Positions 24,666 through 33,120 of a stretch of DNA of 64,000 bases are shown one piece after another. Position numbers and translations under genes: made by a program. Source of the DNA: Paenibacillus sp. SYP-B4298 (GTDB lineage Bacteria; Bacillota; Bacilli; Paenibacillales; Paenibacillaceae); contig NZ_CP115484.1 of assembly GCF_027627475.1 (NCBI RefSeq), positions 1,487,501 to 1,551,500 of the forward strand. The letters run 5' to 3'. The notes under the pieces were generated by a model that had not been told where the DNA came from, made no database searches, and saw only the letters and a list, made by a program, of their open reading frames with translations. Positions within the stretch are counted from its first letter, which is position 1, and every line of letters starts with the position of its first letter.

Positions 24666-24893
24666 ATGACCTGTAATCCGAAGGAGGACACTCATAGCAT
24701 CATGAAAGGAGCAAACGAACTTCTAAAACATATTGAACGCGTCCGCAGAGAACTGAATGAGCAAGCACGGTGTTTTGGCCTTCAAAGTCATTCCGTACTG
24801 GAAAAATCAAGAGAATTGGATCAGCTACTGAATGCTTATCAATCCACAGAATCGGGGCGAACATGGATTCAAGCCAGAGGGCGCTATAAATAG
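24666..24893 (+). CDS. Spo0E-like aspartyl-phosphate phosphatase
   Basis: 75 residues from ATG 24666, or 63 from ATG 24702. The pattern IERVRRELNEQARCFG...HSVLEKSRELDQLLNAYQ matches the Spo0E family signature: an N-terminal helix with LR..L, then a loop, then a second helix with S.ELD.LI..Y. The second helix carries the conserved SRELD. Spo0E proteins dephosphorylate Spo0A~P and delay sporulation. The start is uncertain because the best AGGAGG (24682-24687) lies 14 bases before the second ATG. It is outside any sporulation operon, in an accessory patch. Confidence 0.75.
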   Translation: MTCNPKEDTHSIMKGANELLKHIERVRRELNEQARCFGLQSHSVLEKSRELDQLLNAYQSTESGRTWIQARGRYK

Positions 24894-24933
24894 TAGTGGG
24901 ATGGCTACAGGGGTACCCGATTGGGGTCCAAAA

Positions 24934-24990
24934 ATAAAACGGCTAGTAGAAGGCTCCAAACAGATGCCCTTCGACTAACCGTTTTATATT
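24934..24990. terminator. bidirectional terminator after the Spo0E-like gene
   Basis: A long imperfect stem (TAAAACGGCTAGTAGAAGG with CCTTCGACTAACCGTTTTA) surrounds a 14-base loop. A/T runs flank it on both sides (AAAATAAAAC and GTTTTATATT). Confidence 0.6.
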
Positions 24991-25078
24991 GAGAGGAGAG
25001 CGGTAATATGAAGCCGCCTCGTACTTCATTGAACATGAAGCCCAACCTTGCCAATACCCTAAAGGCAGAACAATCACA

Positions 25079-25107
25079 TTGACCTTTTGTTGCTACAATA
25101 ATATATT
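25079..25107 (+). promoter_or_regulatory. sigma-A-type promoter of RHH gene 2
   Basis: TTGACC (25079-25084), a 17-bp spacer and TATATT (25102-25107). The -10 region lies in the imperfect palindrome AATAATATATTTATT, in the same position as the operator of the first copy but with a diverged sequence. Confidence 0.6.
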
Positions 25108-25137
25108 TATTATGAACACAAAAAGTGGGGTGAAGCA

Positions 25138-25317
25138 ATGTCGTCCAAAAAGATGGGGCGTCCACCGTCTGATAATCCCAAAAACGAATTGATTCGGGTA
25201 CGTGCCGATCAAGAGCTGTTGAGCAAGCTGGATGCTTGTACTGAAAAGCTCCAAACGACCCGTTCCGATGTTATTCGCAAAGGGATTGAAAAGATGTATG
25301 ACGAGCTCCAAAAATAA
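25138..25317 (+). CDS. ribbon-helix-helix (CopG/Arc-type) regulator 2
   Basis: 59 residues, the same length as RHH 1 and clearly paralogous (MSSKKMGRPPSDNPKNELIR, then LLSKLDACTEKLQTTRSDVI, RKGIEKMYDELQK). The ATG follows GTGGGGTGAAGCA. The leader repeats that of copy 1 (CATTGAACATGAAG...). After the stop, the sequence again matches what follows copy 1 (TTAACCTATT...CGAATGTAGCAGTAGCCTTC), so the whole unit was duplicated. The operator core has diverged between copies, so the two proteins may recognise different sites. Confidence 0.75.
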   Translation: MSSKKMGRPPSDNPKNELIRVRADQELLSKLDACTEKLQTTRSDVIRKGIEKMYDELQK

Positions 25318-25329
25318 TTAACCTATTAA

Positions 25330-25622
25330 CTACGGGAAGCGAATGTAGCAGTAGCCTTCAATCCAGCGAACGGTATACTGGTTCACGTCGAAGGCGGATA
25401 TTGCATGTTCGCTTCTCTCTTTTGCTTCTCTCTTTTTTCTCGGCTGGTGAATGACCTGGCAGTTTCTACATAAGTCCAGCTTAACCTTCCAATCCCTTTC
25501 TTGGTCACACATTTCTCCCGACTATCGCTCTCCAGCGAATAAAAACGAACCAAACGCATAAAATTCTCTATTTTGTAAGCGAATTCAGTAGGGGTACAAT
25601 AGATAGGAACCTTAAAAAGCAT
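25330..25622 (-). other. repeated minus-strand coding-like segment of unknown origin
   Basis: Minus-strand frames encode CTPTEFAYKIENFMRLVRFY and, one frame over, SEHAISAFDVNQYTVRWIEG followed by YCYIRFP. The second block recurs in broken form at 23893-24000. No single intact frame is present and no family is recognised. It probably is the relic of a gene duplicated together with the RHH unit. Confidence 0.3.
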
Positions 25623-25832
25623 GGGCTACTGGAAGCGGACCAGGGAACACCATGCTTGGAATTCGTTGAAGGCGTATGGAGGCTTAGGGGCAATCAGAAC
25701 TTGAAGCGGATCAAGTTGGGATGCGTCAGCCGTATGTTGGTCGGGTTGCCGCCCGCGGTTGCAGTTGCAGGTGTGACTGGACTATCGCGGGAAGTGAAGG
25801 TGACGTCTAATATCAACAAAGGAAGTGAAGCT

Positions 25833-28800
25833 ATGTTGTGGAAAAAAAGTCTGGCCTGCGGGATGATTGCAGCGATGGGCATCAGTATGTTGGCGCCTAT
25901 GCAGCAGGCAGCTTATGCGGAAGCAGAAGTTCAAGCGCTAGATGTGGCTGCCTTGGCTAATCCGGCCAAGCTGATCCAGCTCGACCCGAGCTATCAGCAA
26001 GCCCCGTTCGAGGGGTGGGGAACGGCGCTGGTCTGGTTTGCCAATATAACAGGAGGCTGGCCGGATGCGAAGAAGAATAAGCTCGCGGATGATCTCTATT
26101 CGGAGCAGGGCCTGAACTTCAATATTGCACGGTATAATATCGGCGGCGAGGATGCCCCGGAGACTGAGCCTTATATGCGTAAGGGAGGAGCGGTTCCGGG
26201 CTACTGGAATCGGCCGGCTGAGGTGACTCCGGGGACGGAGAACTGGTGGGACCCAGGCAACCCGAGTCACTGGGACTGGGACAAGGATAGCAACCAGCAA
26301 TGGTGGCTCCTTGCGGCGAAGGAGCGGGGAGCAGACCGGCTGGAGGCCTTCTCCAACTCTGCCCCTTACTTCATGACCAAGAGCGGATTCGTGTCTGGCA
26401 ATGATGACGCCAATCAAAATAACTTGAAGGATGATCAGTATGACAACTTCGCCACTTATCTTGCGGAGGTTGTCCGTTATTTTAACGAGGAGCTTGAGGT
26501 GAAGTTCAATACACTCTCGCCAGTCAACGAGCCGAACACCGACTATTGGCAAGCAAAAGGGCGGCAAGAGGGATCGCACTGGGACCCTTCGGCGCAAGCG
26601 AAGATGCTCATGGCAGCACAGCAGGCGCTGAAGGCTCGCAATCTGTCCACGGTCGTATCCGGGATGGACGAATCGGTGCTGGATACCTTCGTGACGAACT
26701 GGGACAACTACGGAGCGGATGCTCGCGCGGCGATCAGTCAACTGAACACGCATACCTATGGCGGCTCCAAGCGCACAGCAGTGCGTGATATTGCCAAGGG
26801 AGCCAATAAGCCCCTCTGGATGTCGGAGGTTGATCTTGGCGGCGGCGTCGATCAGAACTTCGAAGACATTCGTCCGGGTCTTGCGCTGGCCAAACAGATC
26901 ACGACCGATATTCGTCAACTGGAGCCTCGCGCCTGGGTGTTGTGGCAAGCGATCGAGGATGGCGTCAACATGAATGCAGCCCATGAGAACAGCAACTGGG
27001 GTCTGATTCATGTGGATTTTGCGCCGGAGGACCCGGCGACAGTCGAGATCAACTACAATAAGAAATATTATACTATGGGCAATTACAGTAAATTTATTCG
27101 CCCAGGCTATCGCATCATCAATTCCGACAATAGCGATACGTTGGCAGCGATTGATCCGAATAGCGATACGGCAGTCGTTGTCTACCGGAATGAATCGACG
27201 TCCGAGCTGGAGCTGGACATCGATCTGAGCGGCTTCGGTCAGGTGGCCGAGAATGCCAGCGCGACACCTACGGTTACCTCCGCATCAGATCATCTGTCGG
27301 AGAAGGCGAGCATTGCAGTCGAGAACCAGCGTCTCGTCGCTGCCGTACAGCCGCAGTCGATTACAACCTTTGTGATCAAGGGTGTAACGGGTGTCAATCC
27401 GAAGCGGGTGCTGGGCGGTACGAGCGATGCGCATGAGTACAAGATTGTGAACAAGGACAGCAGCAAGGTGCTGGATTTGAAGAATAATGCTGATCTTGCG
27501 GCGGCTTCCCTGTCGATCGTTCAGCAAGAAAACAGCACAAGCAAGTCAACCCAGGAATGGAAGATCGAACGGCTGTCTGCGGGCTATGACGCAACCGGTT
27601 TATATCGCGTCGTTCATAAGGCGACCGGCAAAGCGCTAGGGATCGTGAACGGCGGTGCTGTAATTAGCGAGTGGTCAGATCAGAATTCGCAGAAATGGGT
27701 CATCTCTACGGATGGTCTCGGCGAATACTCGCTGGTGAACCGCGAGACGGGGCTGCTGCTGGAGGTAGGCGGCTTCTCCAAGGAGAATGGAGCTGGAGTA
27801 GGCAACTACCAAGCTAATGGCGGCGCGAACCAGGTATGGAAACTGGTGCGGGAAGCGATCCTGGAGCAGGTAACGGCTGTTGAGGTTATGACTGCGACTG
27901 CACATGCGCCATCGCTGCCGGAGCAGGTTATTGGTGTCTATGATGATGGCTCGCGCAGGCAGCTTTCCGTTGCATGGAGCGCGGTTCCATCGGAGCAATA
28001 TGCTGCGGAGGGGACGTTCACCGTAGAAGGAGCAATTACAGGCACCGAACTGAAAGCCGTTGCTCATGTCACAGTGAGCGGCATCAAGCAAGTCGATCCG
28101 GCATGGGTGAAGACGATGGTGAAGCAAGCGCCGGTTCTCCCTAAGCGTGTCGATGTCGTGTTCAATAACGACAAGCGGGGCACAGTGGATGTCGTATGGC
28201 AGGAAATTGAAGACTCGCTGTATGCAGAGCGGGGCAAGTTCCCGGTAGAAGGAACGATCGCAGGCACAGAGCTTGCGGCGGCTGCATACGTTCAGGTTGC
28301 CGATCGTACAGTGGGCAATATCGCGAAGGCTGTGCTGAATCAGACCTACCCGAAACCGATTGCGTCCTTCACCAACCAGTATGATTCACTAGCTGATCTG
28401 AATGATGATGTTATCTCTCAAACTCCTAGCCCGAAAAACCGTTGGTCGAACTGGATTAGCGGCGGCGTGCGTCCTGCGGATTGGATGGGCATTGACTTTG
28501 GGCAAGAGAAGACGGTTAACGGAGTGAAGCTGTTCTATTACTCTGACCAAGGCTGCAGCCAACCACAATCCATGGTGCTGGAGCGCTGGGATGCTGCCAA
28601 TGAACAATGGGTGGAAATTCCCGGGACATCCCTTAGCGGGAATGAAGTGAAATTGACTACCGAGCTTTCCTTTAATGAAGTTTCGACTTCACAGCTACGT
28701 GTCAATATGAAATCGACAGCCACGCTGTGCATCGCGGCGACGGAGATGCAGGTGAACGGATTTACTCCGTTGGCAGGTGCAGACAGCACTGCGGATATGC

Positions 28801-30248
28801 TCTATGTGAATGGTACGAAGGTTGCAGGCTTTGCGGCTGATGTGCTGCAGTACACGGTGACGCTGCCACGCCAAACAGAAGAGCTGCGCGTTGTGGCCTC
28901 CACCTCCGATCTGTTCGCGACGGCTCAAGTGGAGCTGCCTGCGGAGCTGCCAGGGGAGGCTCGCATCAAGGTTACCTCCGAGGACGGGGCACATACGACA
29001 ACCTACCGCATCCAGATTGCGAAGGACAACAGCGTTGATCCCGGCCCAGGGTCGTATCCGAGTGGCCCTTACTTCCCTACTGCCTCATCCACAACGGGTG
29101 CAAGTGACCCGGCAGGGACGAAAACAGTGAAATTAAGCGACCTGATGATTACACCAAGCAGCAATGCGGTCACGCTGCCAAGCGATATTCAGCGCGTGGA
29201 GCTGACACCGCAAATGATGAAGCAGTTACAGCAAAAACCGCTGGAGGTGAAGGTTGGCGAAGCCAGTCTCATCGTACCGGCCGAGGTGCTGCAGGACTTG
29301 AGCAAGCTTGCCGGAGCAACGCCTGCCAGCAACGGCAAGTTTGTGATCGGTGTAGCACCGGCTGCGAGCAGCAGCACAACAAGCCCGATCTATCGGGGAG
29401 AGAGCAGCTCAAGGCTGAAGCCTGCTGGCGGCAGCATGAACCTCGAGCTGCTGTGGCTGGATGCCTCCAAGACAGAGGTGAAGCTGGAGCAGTTGGCGAA
29501 GCCAATTGCACTGTCACTGCCGGTGACTGCATCCACCAATGCTCGCGGAGCAGCCCTCTATGTCTACGATGCGGCTGATAAGACCTGGAGTCTGGTTCAG
29601 CAAGCCAAGACAGCAGCCGACAATCAAGCCACTATGATGGTCGCAGCTCCTGGACAGTACGGATGGTTTGTCTATGAGAAGAGCTTTGCTGACGTTCCGG
29701 CTACACATTGGGCGAAGGGCACCATTCAGACGCTGGTCTCGCTGCATATGCTTACAGGCGTAAGCGAGGACAGCTTCCAGCCAGAACGCCAGATGACGCG
29801 TGCAGAGTTCAGCAAGCTGATCGCGGAGACGTTAGGTCTGAAGGCAACTGAAGGCGGCAAGTCGCCGTTTGCAGATGTTGCTGCTGACGCATGGTATGCG
29901 AATGCAGTGAGTGCGATGCATGCTGCAGGACTGATCCAGGGAGTAGACGAGGAGACATTCGCTCCGAATCGTCCGATCAGCCGAGCCGAATTAGCTGTAC
30001 TGCTTGTGCGTGCCTATGCGTATGCGGCACAGACCGATGCAGCGGCAGACAGCAGCGTGCTGGCCACCTTTGCCGATGCAGACGATATTCCGGCATGGGC
30101 AGTTAAAGAGGTAGGCACAGCGGTATCCATGGGACTGTTGAAGGGCCAATCCGGTCAGCGCTTTGCGCCACTTCAGCAGACGACGCGCGCTGAAGCTGCC
30201 CAGGCTGTCCTGAACCTGCTGGATAAGCTGGCGAAGCAGTCCAAGTAA
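25833..30248 (+). CDS. GH30-family glycoside hydrolase with lectin, discoidin and SLH domains (cell-surface enzyme)
   Basis: 1471 residues. The start at 25833 is chosen because AAAGGAAG lies upstream and a signal peptide follows at once (residues 1-31, ending AAYAEA). The GH30 catalytic domain (~45-500) begins FEGWGTALVWFANITGGW and has acid/base Glu 233 in SPVNEPN and nucleophile Glu 332 in MSEVDLGG. It resembles endo-beta-1,6-galactanase-type members. Then come a ricin-type trefoil (~532-676), two Big_4-like Ig domains (~679-822), an F5/8 discoidin domain (~826-979), a cadherin-like sandwich (~983-1067), a Ser/Thr-rich region, and three SLH motifs (~1286-1470) that bind the enzyme to cell-wall polymer. 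It probably cleaves branched galactan or a related glycan at the cell surface. Domains sure; substrate inferred. Confidence 0.88.
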   Translation: MLWKKSLACGMIAAMGISMLAPMQQAAYAEAEVQALDVAALANPAKLIQLDPSYQQAPFEGWGTALVWFANITGGWPDAKKNKLADDLYSEQGLNFNIARYNIGGEDAPETEPYMRKGGAVPGYWNRPAEVTPGTENWWDPGNPSHWDWDKDSNQQWWLLAAKERGADRLEAFSNSAPYFMTKSGFVSGNDDANQNNLKDDQYDNFATYLAEVVRYFNEELEVKFNTLSPVNEPNTDYWQAKGRQEGSHWDPSAQAKMLMAAQQALKARNLSTVVSGMDESVLDTFVTNWDNYGADARAAISQLNTHTYGGSKRTAVRDIAKGANKPLWMSEVDLGGGVDQNFEDIRPGLALAKQITTDIRQLEPRAWVLWQAIEDGVNMNAAHENSNWGLIHVDFAPEDPATVEINYNKKYYTMGNYSKFIRPGYRIINSDNSDTLAAIDPNSDTAVVVYRNESTSELELDIDLSGFGQVAENASATPTVTSASDHLSEKASIAVENQRLVAAVQPQSITTFVIKGVTGVNPKRVLGGTSDAHEYKIVNKDSSKVLDLKNNADLAAASLSIVQQENSTSKSTQEWKIERLSAGYDATGLYRVVHKATGKALGIVNGGAVISEWSDQNSQKWVISTDGLGEYSLVNRETGLLLEVGGFSKENGAGVGNYQANGGANQVWKLVREAILEQVTAVEVMTATAHAPSLPEQVIGVYDDGSRRQLSVAWSAVPSEQYAAEGTFTVEGAITGTELKAVAHVTVSGIKQVDPAWVKTMVKQAPVLPKRVDVVFNNDKRGTVDVVWQEIEDSLYAERGKFPVEGTIAGTELAAAAYVQVADRTVGNIAKAVLNQTYPKPIASFTNQYDSLADLNDDVISQTPSPKNRWSNWISGGVRPADWMGIDFGQEKTVNGVKLFYYSDQGCSQPQSMVLERWDAANEQWVEIPGTSLSGNEVKLTTELSFNEVSTSQLRVNMKSTATLCIAATEMQVNGFTPLAGADSTADMLYVNGTKVAGFAADVLQYTVTLPRQTEELRVVASTSDLFATAQVELPAELPGEARIKVTSEDGAHTTTYRIQIAKDNSVDPGPGSYPSGPYFPTASSTTGASDPAGTKTVKLSDLMITPSSNAVTLPSDIQRVELTPQMMKQLQQKPLEVKVGEASLIVPAEVLQDLSKLAGATPASNGKFVIGVAPAASSSTTSPIYRGESSSRLKPAGGSMNLELLWLDASKTEVKLEQLAKPIALSLPVTASTNARGAALYVYDAADKTWSLVQQAKTAADNQATMMVAAPGQYGWFVYEKSFADVPATHWAKGTIQTLVSLHMLTGVSEDSFQPERQMTRAEFSKLIAETLGLKATEGGKSPFADVAADAWYANAVSAMHAAGLIQGVDEETFAPNRPISRAELAVLLVRAYAYAAQTDAAADSSVLATFADADDIPAWAVKEVGTAVSMGLLKGQSGQRFAPLQQTTRAEAAQAVLNLLDKLAKQSK

Positions 30249-30290
30249 TGAAACGATAGCGGCATACTCGATTCCGGGATGCCACGAAGG

Positions 30291-30346
30291 ACAGGTGATC
30301 TGCAAGGCCATATGAATGGTCTTGTAGGTCACCTGTTTTCTATTAT
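30291..30346 (+). terminator. rho-independent terminator after the GH30-SLH gene
   Basis: A long stem (ACAGGTGATCTGCAAGGCC with GGTCTTGTAGGTCACCTGT, a few mismatches) is followed by TTTTCTATTATT. Confidence 0.8.
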
Positions 30347-30450
30347 TATGTAGGTGAAAGGAAGCGTAGATTGTCAGGATGGCAAGCCGTGTACCCCGAC
30401 AAGTCCGCCATCCCCCTCAGAGTTAATGCAGGAAAGAAGCAAAGTCTGTC

Positions 30451-30506
30451 GTAGAGATTGTATCATGGCGATTGACAAGGGCAGTATTTCCCGCTACAAT
30501 CTCTAC
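30451..30506. repeat. 12-bp perfect inverted repeat before the Zur boxes
   Basis: GTAGAGATTGTA (30451-30462) and TACAATCTCTAC (30495-30506) are exact reverse complements, separated by 32 bases. The right arm ends five bases before the first Zur box. It has no T-run, so it is not a typical terminator. It could be an additional operator pair or an RNA hairpin in a leader. Confidence 0.5.
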
Positions 30507-30510
30507 TAAG

Positions 30511-30558
30511 AGTAATAATTACTATTTAAAGCCTGGTTTATATTAGTAATTATTACTA
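30511..30558. promoter_or_regulatory. two Zur (zinc uptake regulator) boxes
   Basis: AGTAATAATTACT (30511-30523) and TAGTAATTATTACTA (30544-30558) both contain the exact core GTAATNATTAC of the Bacillus Zur box. Their centres are 34 bp apart. They lie directly before the COG0523 GTPase gene. B. subtilis yciC (zagA) is also controlled by two Zur boxes. Confidence 0.85.
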
Positions 30559-30583
30559 TCATAGAACGTGGGGGGCAATAAAG

Positions 30584-31828
30584 GTGAGTGAATCGCATGT
30601 TGGCGGGAATAACGATAACCGATTGATTCCGGTGACCGTACTGAGCGGCTACCTAGGTGCGGGCAAGACGACGGTGCTGAATCATGTGCTGCATAACCGT
30701 CAAGGGATGAGAGTAGCGGTTATCGTCAATGATCTGAGCGAGGTCAATATGGATGCGCAGTTAGTGAAGCAGGGCGGCGGGCTATCTCGTACAGAGGAGC
30801 AGTTGGTAGAGATGTCTAACGGCTGTATCTGCTGTACGCTGCGCGAGGATCTGCTGCGTGAGGTGGAGCGCTTGGCTCTGGAAGGACGATTCGACTATAT
30901 ATTGATTGAATCGACAGGAGTGGGCGAGCCGGTACCGGTGGCCCAGACCTTTACGTATATTGATGAGGAGCTTCATATTGATCTGACTCGCCTCTGCAAG
31001 CTGGATTGCATGGTGACGGTTGTGGATGCCAATCGCTTCTGGCAGGATTATGCCTCAGGGGAGACGCTGCTGGATCGTCAGCAGGCGACGGGCGAGGAGG
31101 ATACGCGCGAGGTCGTCGATCTGCTCGTGGACCAGATTGAATTCTGTGATGTGCTGTTGCTGAACAAGTGCGACCTGGTGGATCGTGACGAGCTGGAGCG
31201 GCTGGAGAGCGTGCTGCGCAAGCTGCAGCCGCGGGCGAAGCTGATTCGGGTAGAGCATGGGCAGGTTGATCCGGCGGAGATTCTGAATACCGGACGATTC
31301 GACTTCGAGGAGGCGAGCCGTGCGGCGGCCTGGGAGGCAGAGCTGAGCAAGCCTGTCCATAAACCGGAAACGGAGGAGTATGGGGTCAGCTCGTTCGTCT
31401 ATGAGCGGGCGCTGCCCTTCCATCCTGAGCGACTGATGGCATGGATGGAGGCATGGCCAGAGGAGATTGTCCGCGCCAAAGGGATGGTCTGGCTCGCCAC
31501 TCGCCAGGCCATGGCGCAGAGCTTGAGCCAGGCCGGGCCGTCGATACGCTTCGGCCCCGCGGGCTATTGGGTAGCGGCCTTGCCGGAGGAGGAACGGGCA
31601 CAGGTGCTGGAGGAGAACCCGGAGCTGCTGGAGACATGGAATGCCGCCTATGGCGACCGCATCAACCGGGTCGTGTTCATCGGGATTGGGCTTGATCCGC
31701 AGCAGGTGTCGGCGGAGCTGGATGCCTGTCTGCTGCGCACAGACGAGCTGGCGGGCGACTGGTCGCAACTGCTCGACCCGTTCCCTGCTGTACAGGAAGG
31801 GCAGGAGGAGCTGCAGCTTCAGGCATAG
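30584..31828 (+). CDS. zagA: COG0523/CobW-family GTPase, zinc-regulated metallochaperone (ZagA/YciC type)
   Basis: 414 residues. GTG start, GGGGGG eight bases upstream. P-loop GYLGAGKTT at 22-30, metal-binding CxCC as CICC at 81-84, Walker-type IESTGVGEP (~107-116) and NKCD (~190). The CobW C-terminal domain follows from ~270. Members with this architecture deliver Zn2+ to essential enzymes when zinc is scarce, using GTP. The two Zur boxes upstream say it is induced by zinc starvation. It is transcribed alone, convergent with nrdF. The acidic, Gln/Glu-rich end has no His-rich tail. Family and regulation well supported. Confidence 0.87.
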   Translation: MSESHVGGNNDNRLIPVTVLSGYLGAGKTTVLNHVLHNRQGMRVAVIVNDLSEVNMDAQLVKQGGGLSRTEEQLVEMSNGCICCTLREDLLREVERLALEGRFDYILIESTGVGEPVPVAQTFTYIDEELHIDLTRLCKLDCMVTVVDANRFWQDYASGETLLDRQQATGEEDTREVVDLLVDQIEFCDVLLLNKCDLVDRDELERLESVLRKLQPRAKLIRVEHGQVDPAEILNTGRFDFEEASRAAAWEAELSKPVHKPETEEYGVSSFVYERALPFHPERLMAWMEAWPEEIVRAKGMVWLATRQAMAQSLSQAGPSIRFGPAGYWVAALPEEERAQVLEENPELLETWNAAYGDRINRVVFIGIGLDPQQVSAELDACLLRTDELAGDWSQLLDPFPAVQEGQEELQLQA

Positions 31829-31877
31829 CCATTCATCGTCTAAGCTCATCTGCCTCAAGCCTGGCTCACAACAAGAG

Positions 31878-31933
31878 AAGCTGGAGCGCACGCGGCGCTT
31901 GTCCGCGATGTCGACTCCAGCTTCTATCTATTT
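31878..31933. terminator. bidirectional terminator between zagA and nrdF
   Basis: AAGCTGGAG pairs with CTCCAGCTT across a GC-rich loop, with CTATCTATTTT after it on the plus strand. It lies between two convergent genes. Confidence 0.6.
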
Positions 31934-32883
31934 TAGAATATAAAATCCTCGTCACGCAGCGGCTCGACATTGGTTGTACGCACATAGCCGTTGCCTTTCT
32001 TGGAGAAGAAGTCATGCTGCTTCGTGTGTGTGTTAATGCCGTTGAACACGATCGGATTGACCTCCTCCTCGGGGAAGAGGGTATCCAGGCCCAGGTTCAT
32101 CAATGCTTTGTTGCAGTTGTAGCGGACGAACTTCTTCACTTCCTCCGTCATGTCTATCGCGTCATACAGCTCCTCTGTATAGCGCTCCTCGTTGGCATGC
32201 AGCGTGCGCACGAGCTCCATCAGCTCCTGCACGGCCGCCTGCTGCTCCTCCGGCGACAGCTTGCTTAGCTGCTCCTGGGCGAGCACGCCGACATAGACGC
32301 CGTGGATGCTCTCATCGCGAAGGATCAGATCGATGATCTCGCCGCTGCTCGTCATTTTGCCGAGGCCTGCCAGATAGAGCGGGTAGAAGAAGCCGCTATA
32401 GAACAGATAGCTTTCCAGCAGCACCGAAGCGGCCATCGCCATATACAGTGATTTGGGCGTATCAATACTCGTATAGTAGCGGGAGATTACCTCCGCCTTC
32501 GTCTGCAAGCGCTCGTTCTGCTCGACCCAGCGGAAGACCTCATCAATCTCCTCCGTTGTTGCCAACGTGGTGAAGATGCTGCTGTACGACTTGGCGTGAA
32601 TCTGCTCCATCATGCCCATGAAGCCAAGCACCGCCTTGCGCTGCAAGCCATCGACATGCTCCAGTATTTTTGGCATGCCTACGCCGCCTTGGACAGTATC
32701 CAGCAAGGTGAGGCCGCCAAGCACCTTCATATAGAGTGCGCGTTCCGCGTCGTTGAGCTCAATCCACGACATTTTATCATCTGATAGCGGGATTTCCTCA
32801 TCTGTCCAGAATTGCATAATGTTCTGATTCCAGAACATGCTTGTATAATCGTCATCCGGACGATTCCAGTTAACGGCTTTCAT
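31933..32883 (-). CDS. nrdF: class Ib ribonucleotide reductase small subunit
   Basis: 316 residues, full length. It holds the metal cofactor and tyrosyl radical used by NrdE to reduce ribonucleotides. Metal ligands and radical site read out as Asp 62 (LTLLD), Glu 93 and His 96 (MMEQIHAKSY), Tyr 100, Glu 157 (LLESYLFY), Glu 191 and His 194 (RDESIHG). The class Ib form uses a dimanganese or diiron centre, assembled with NrdI. It is third in the nrdI-nrdE-nrdF operon, 237 bases after nrdE; two strong hairpins lie in that gap. The operon is controlled by NrdR boxes at 35671-35717. Confidence 0.96.
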   Translation of the reverse strand: MKAVNWNRPDDDYTSMFWNQNIMQFWTDEEIPLSDDKMSWIELNDAERALYMKVLGGLTLLDTVQGGVGMPKILEHVDGLQRKAVLGFMGMMEQIHAKSYSSIFTTLATTEEIDEVFRWVEQNERLQTKAEVISRYYTSIDTPKSLYMAMAASVLLESYLFYSGFFYPLYLAGLGKMTSSGEIIDLILRDESIHGVYVGVLAQEQLSKLSPEEQQAAVQELMELVRTLHANEERYTEELYDAIDMTEEVKKFVRYNCNKALMNLGLDTLFPEEEVNPIVFNGINTHTKQHDFFSKKGNGYVRTTNVEPLRDEDFIF

Positions 32884-32909
32884 TCCGATCTTCCTTCCTA
32901 TTCACATCG

Positions 32910-33042
32910 CAGCGTCCAGGGCTCAGACGGGCTGTGCCCTGGACGCTGTAATGACGATATATAACGCCCCGCCGTGCGTATTGAAGCGGGCGCGGACAAA
33001 CATAAGGGAAGGAACTTAACGCCGTGCAGTTAAATTCCTTCC
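32910..33042 (-). other. two strong hairpins in the nrdE-nrdF intergenic region
   Basis: CAGCGTCCAGGGC pairs perfectly with GCCCTGGACGCTG (32910-32948). GGAAGGAACTTAAC pairs with GTTAAATTCCTTCC with one mismatch (33008-33042). Neither has a T-run on the minus strand, so they look like mRNA processing or stability elements that set the NrdE:NrdF ratio. The remaining stretch to 33120 has repeated TATCGCGTA-like units. Confidence 0.6.
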
Positions 33043-33120
33043 ACGTATCCATGAAGCCATCCTGTTCTCATCCAAGAGGGCAATACTTATATCGCGTATC
33101 GTGCTATATCGCGTACCGCG

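Noticed and set aside
25938-27011. 357-codon open frame on the minus strand opposite the GH30 domain
   Set aside because: Shadow of a real gene with clear catalytic motifs; no ribosome site.
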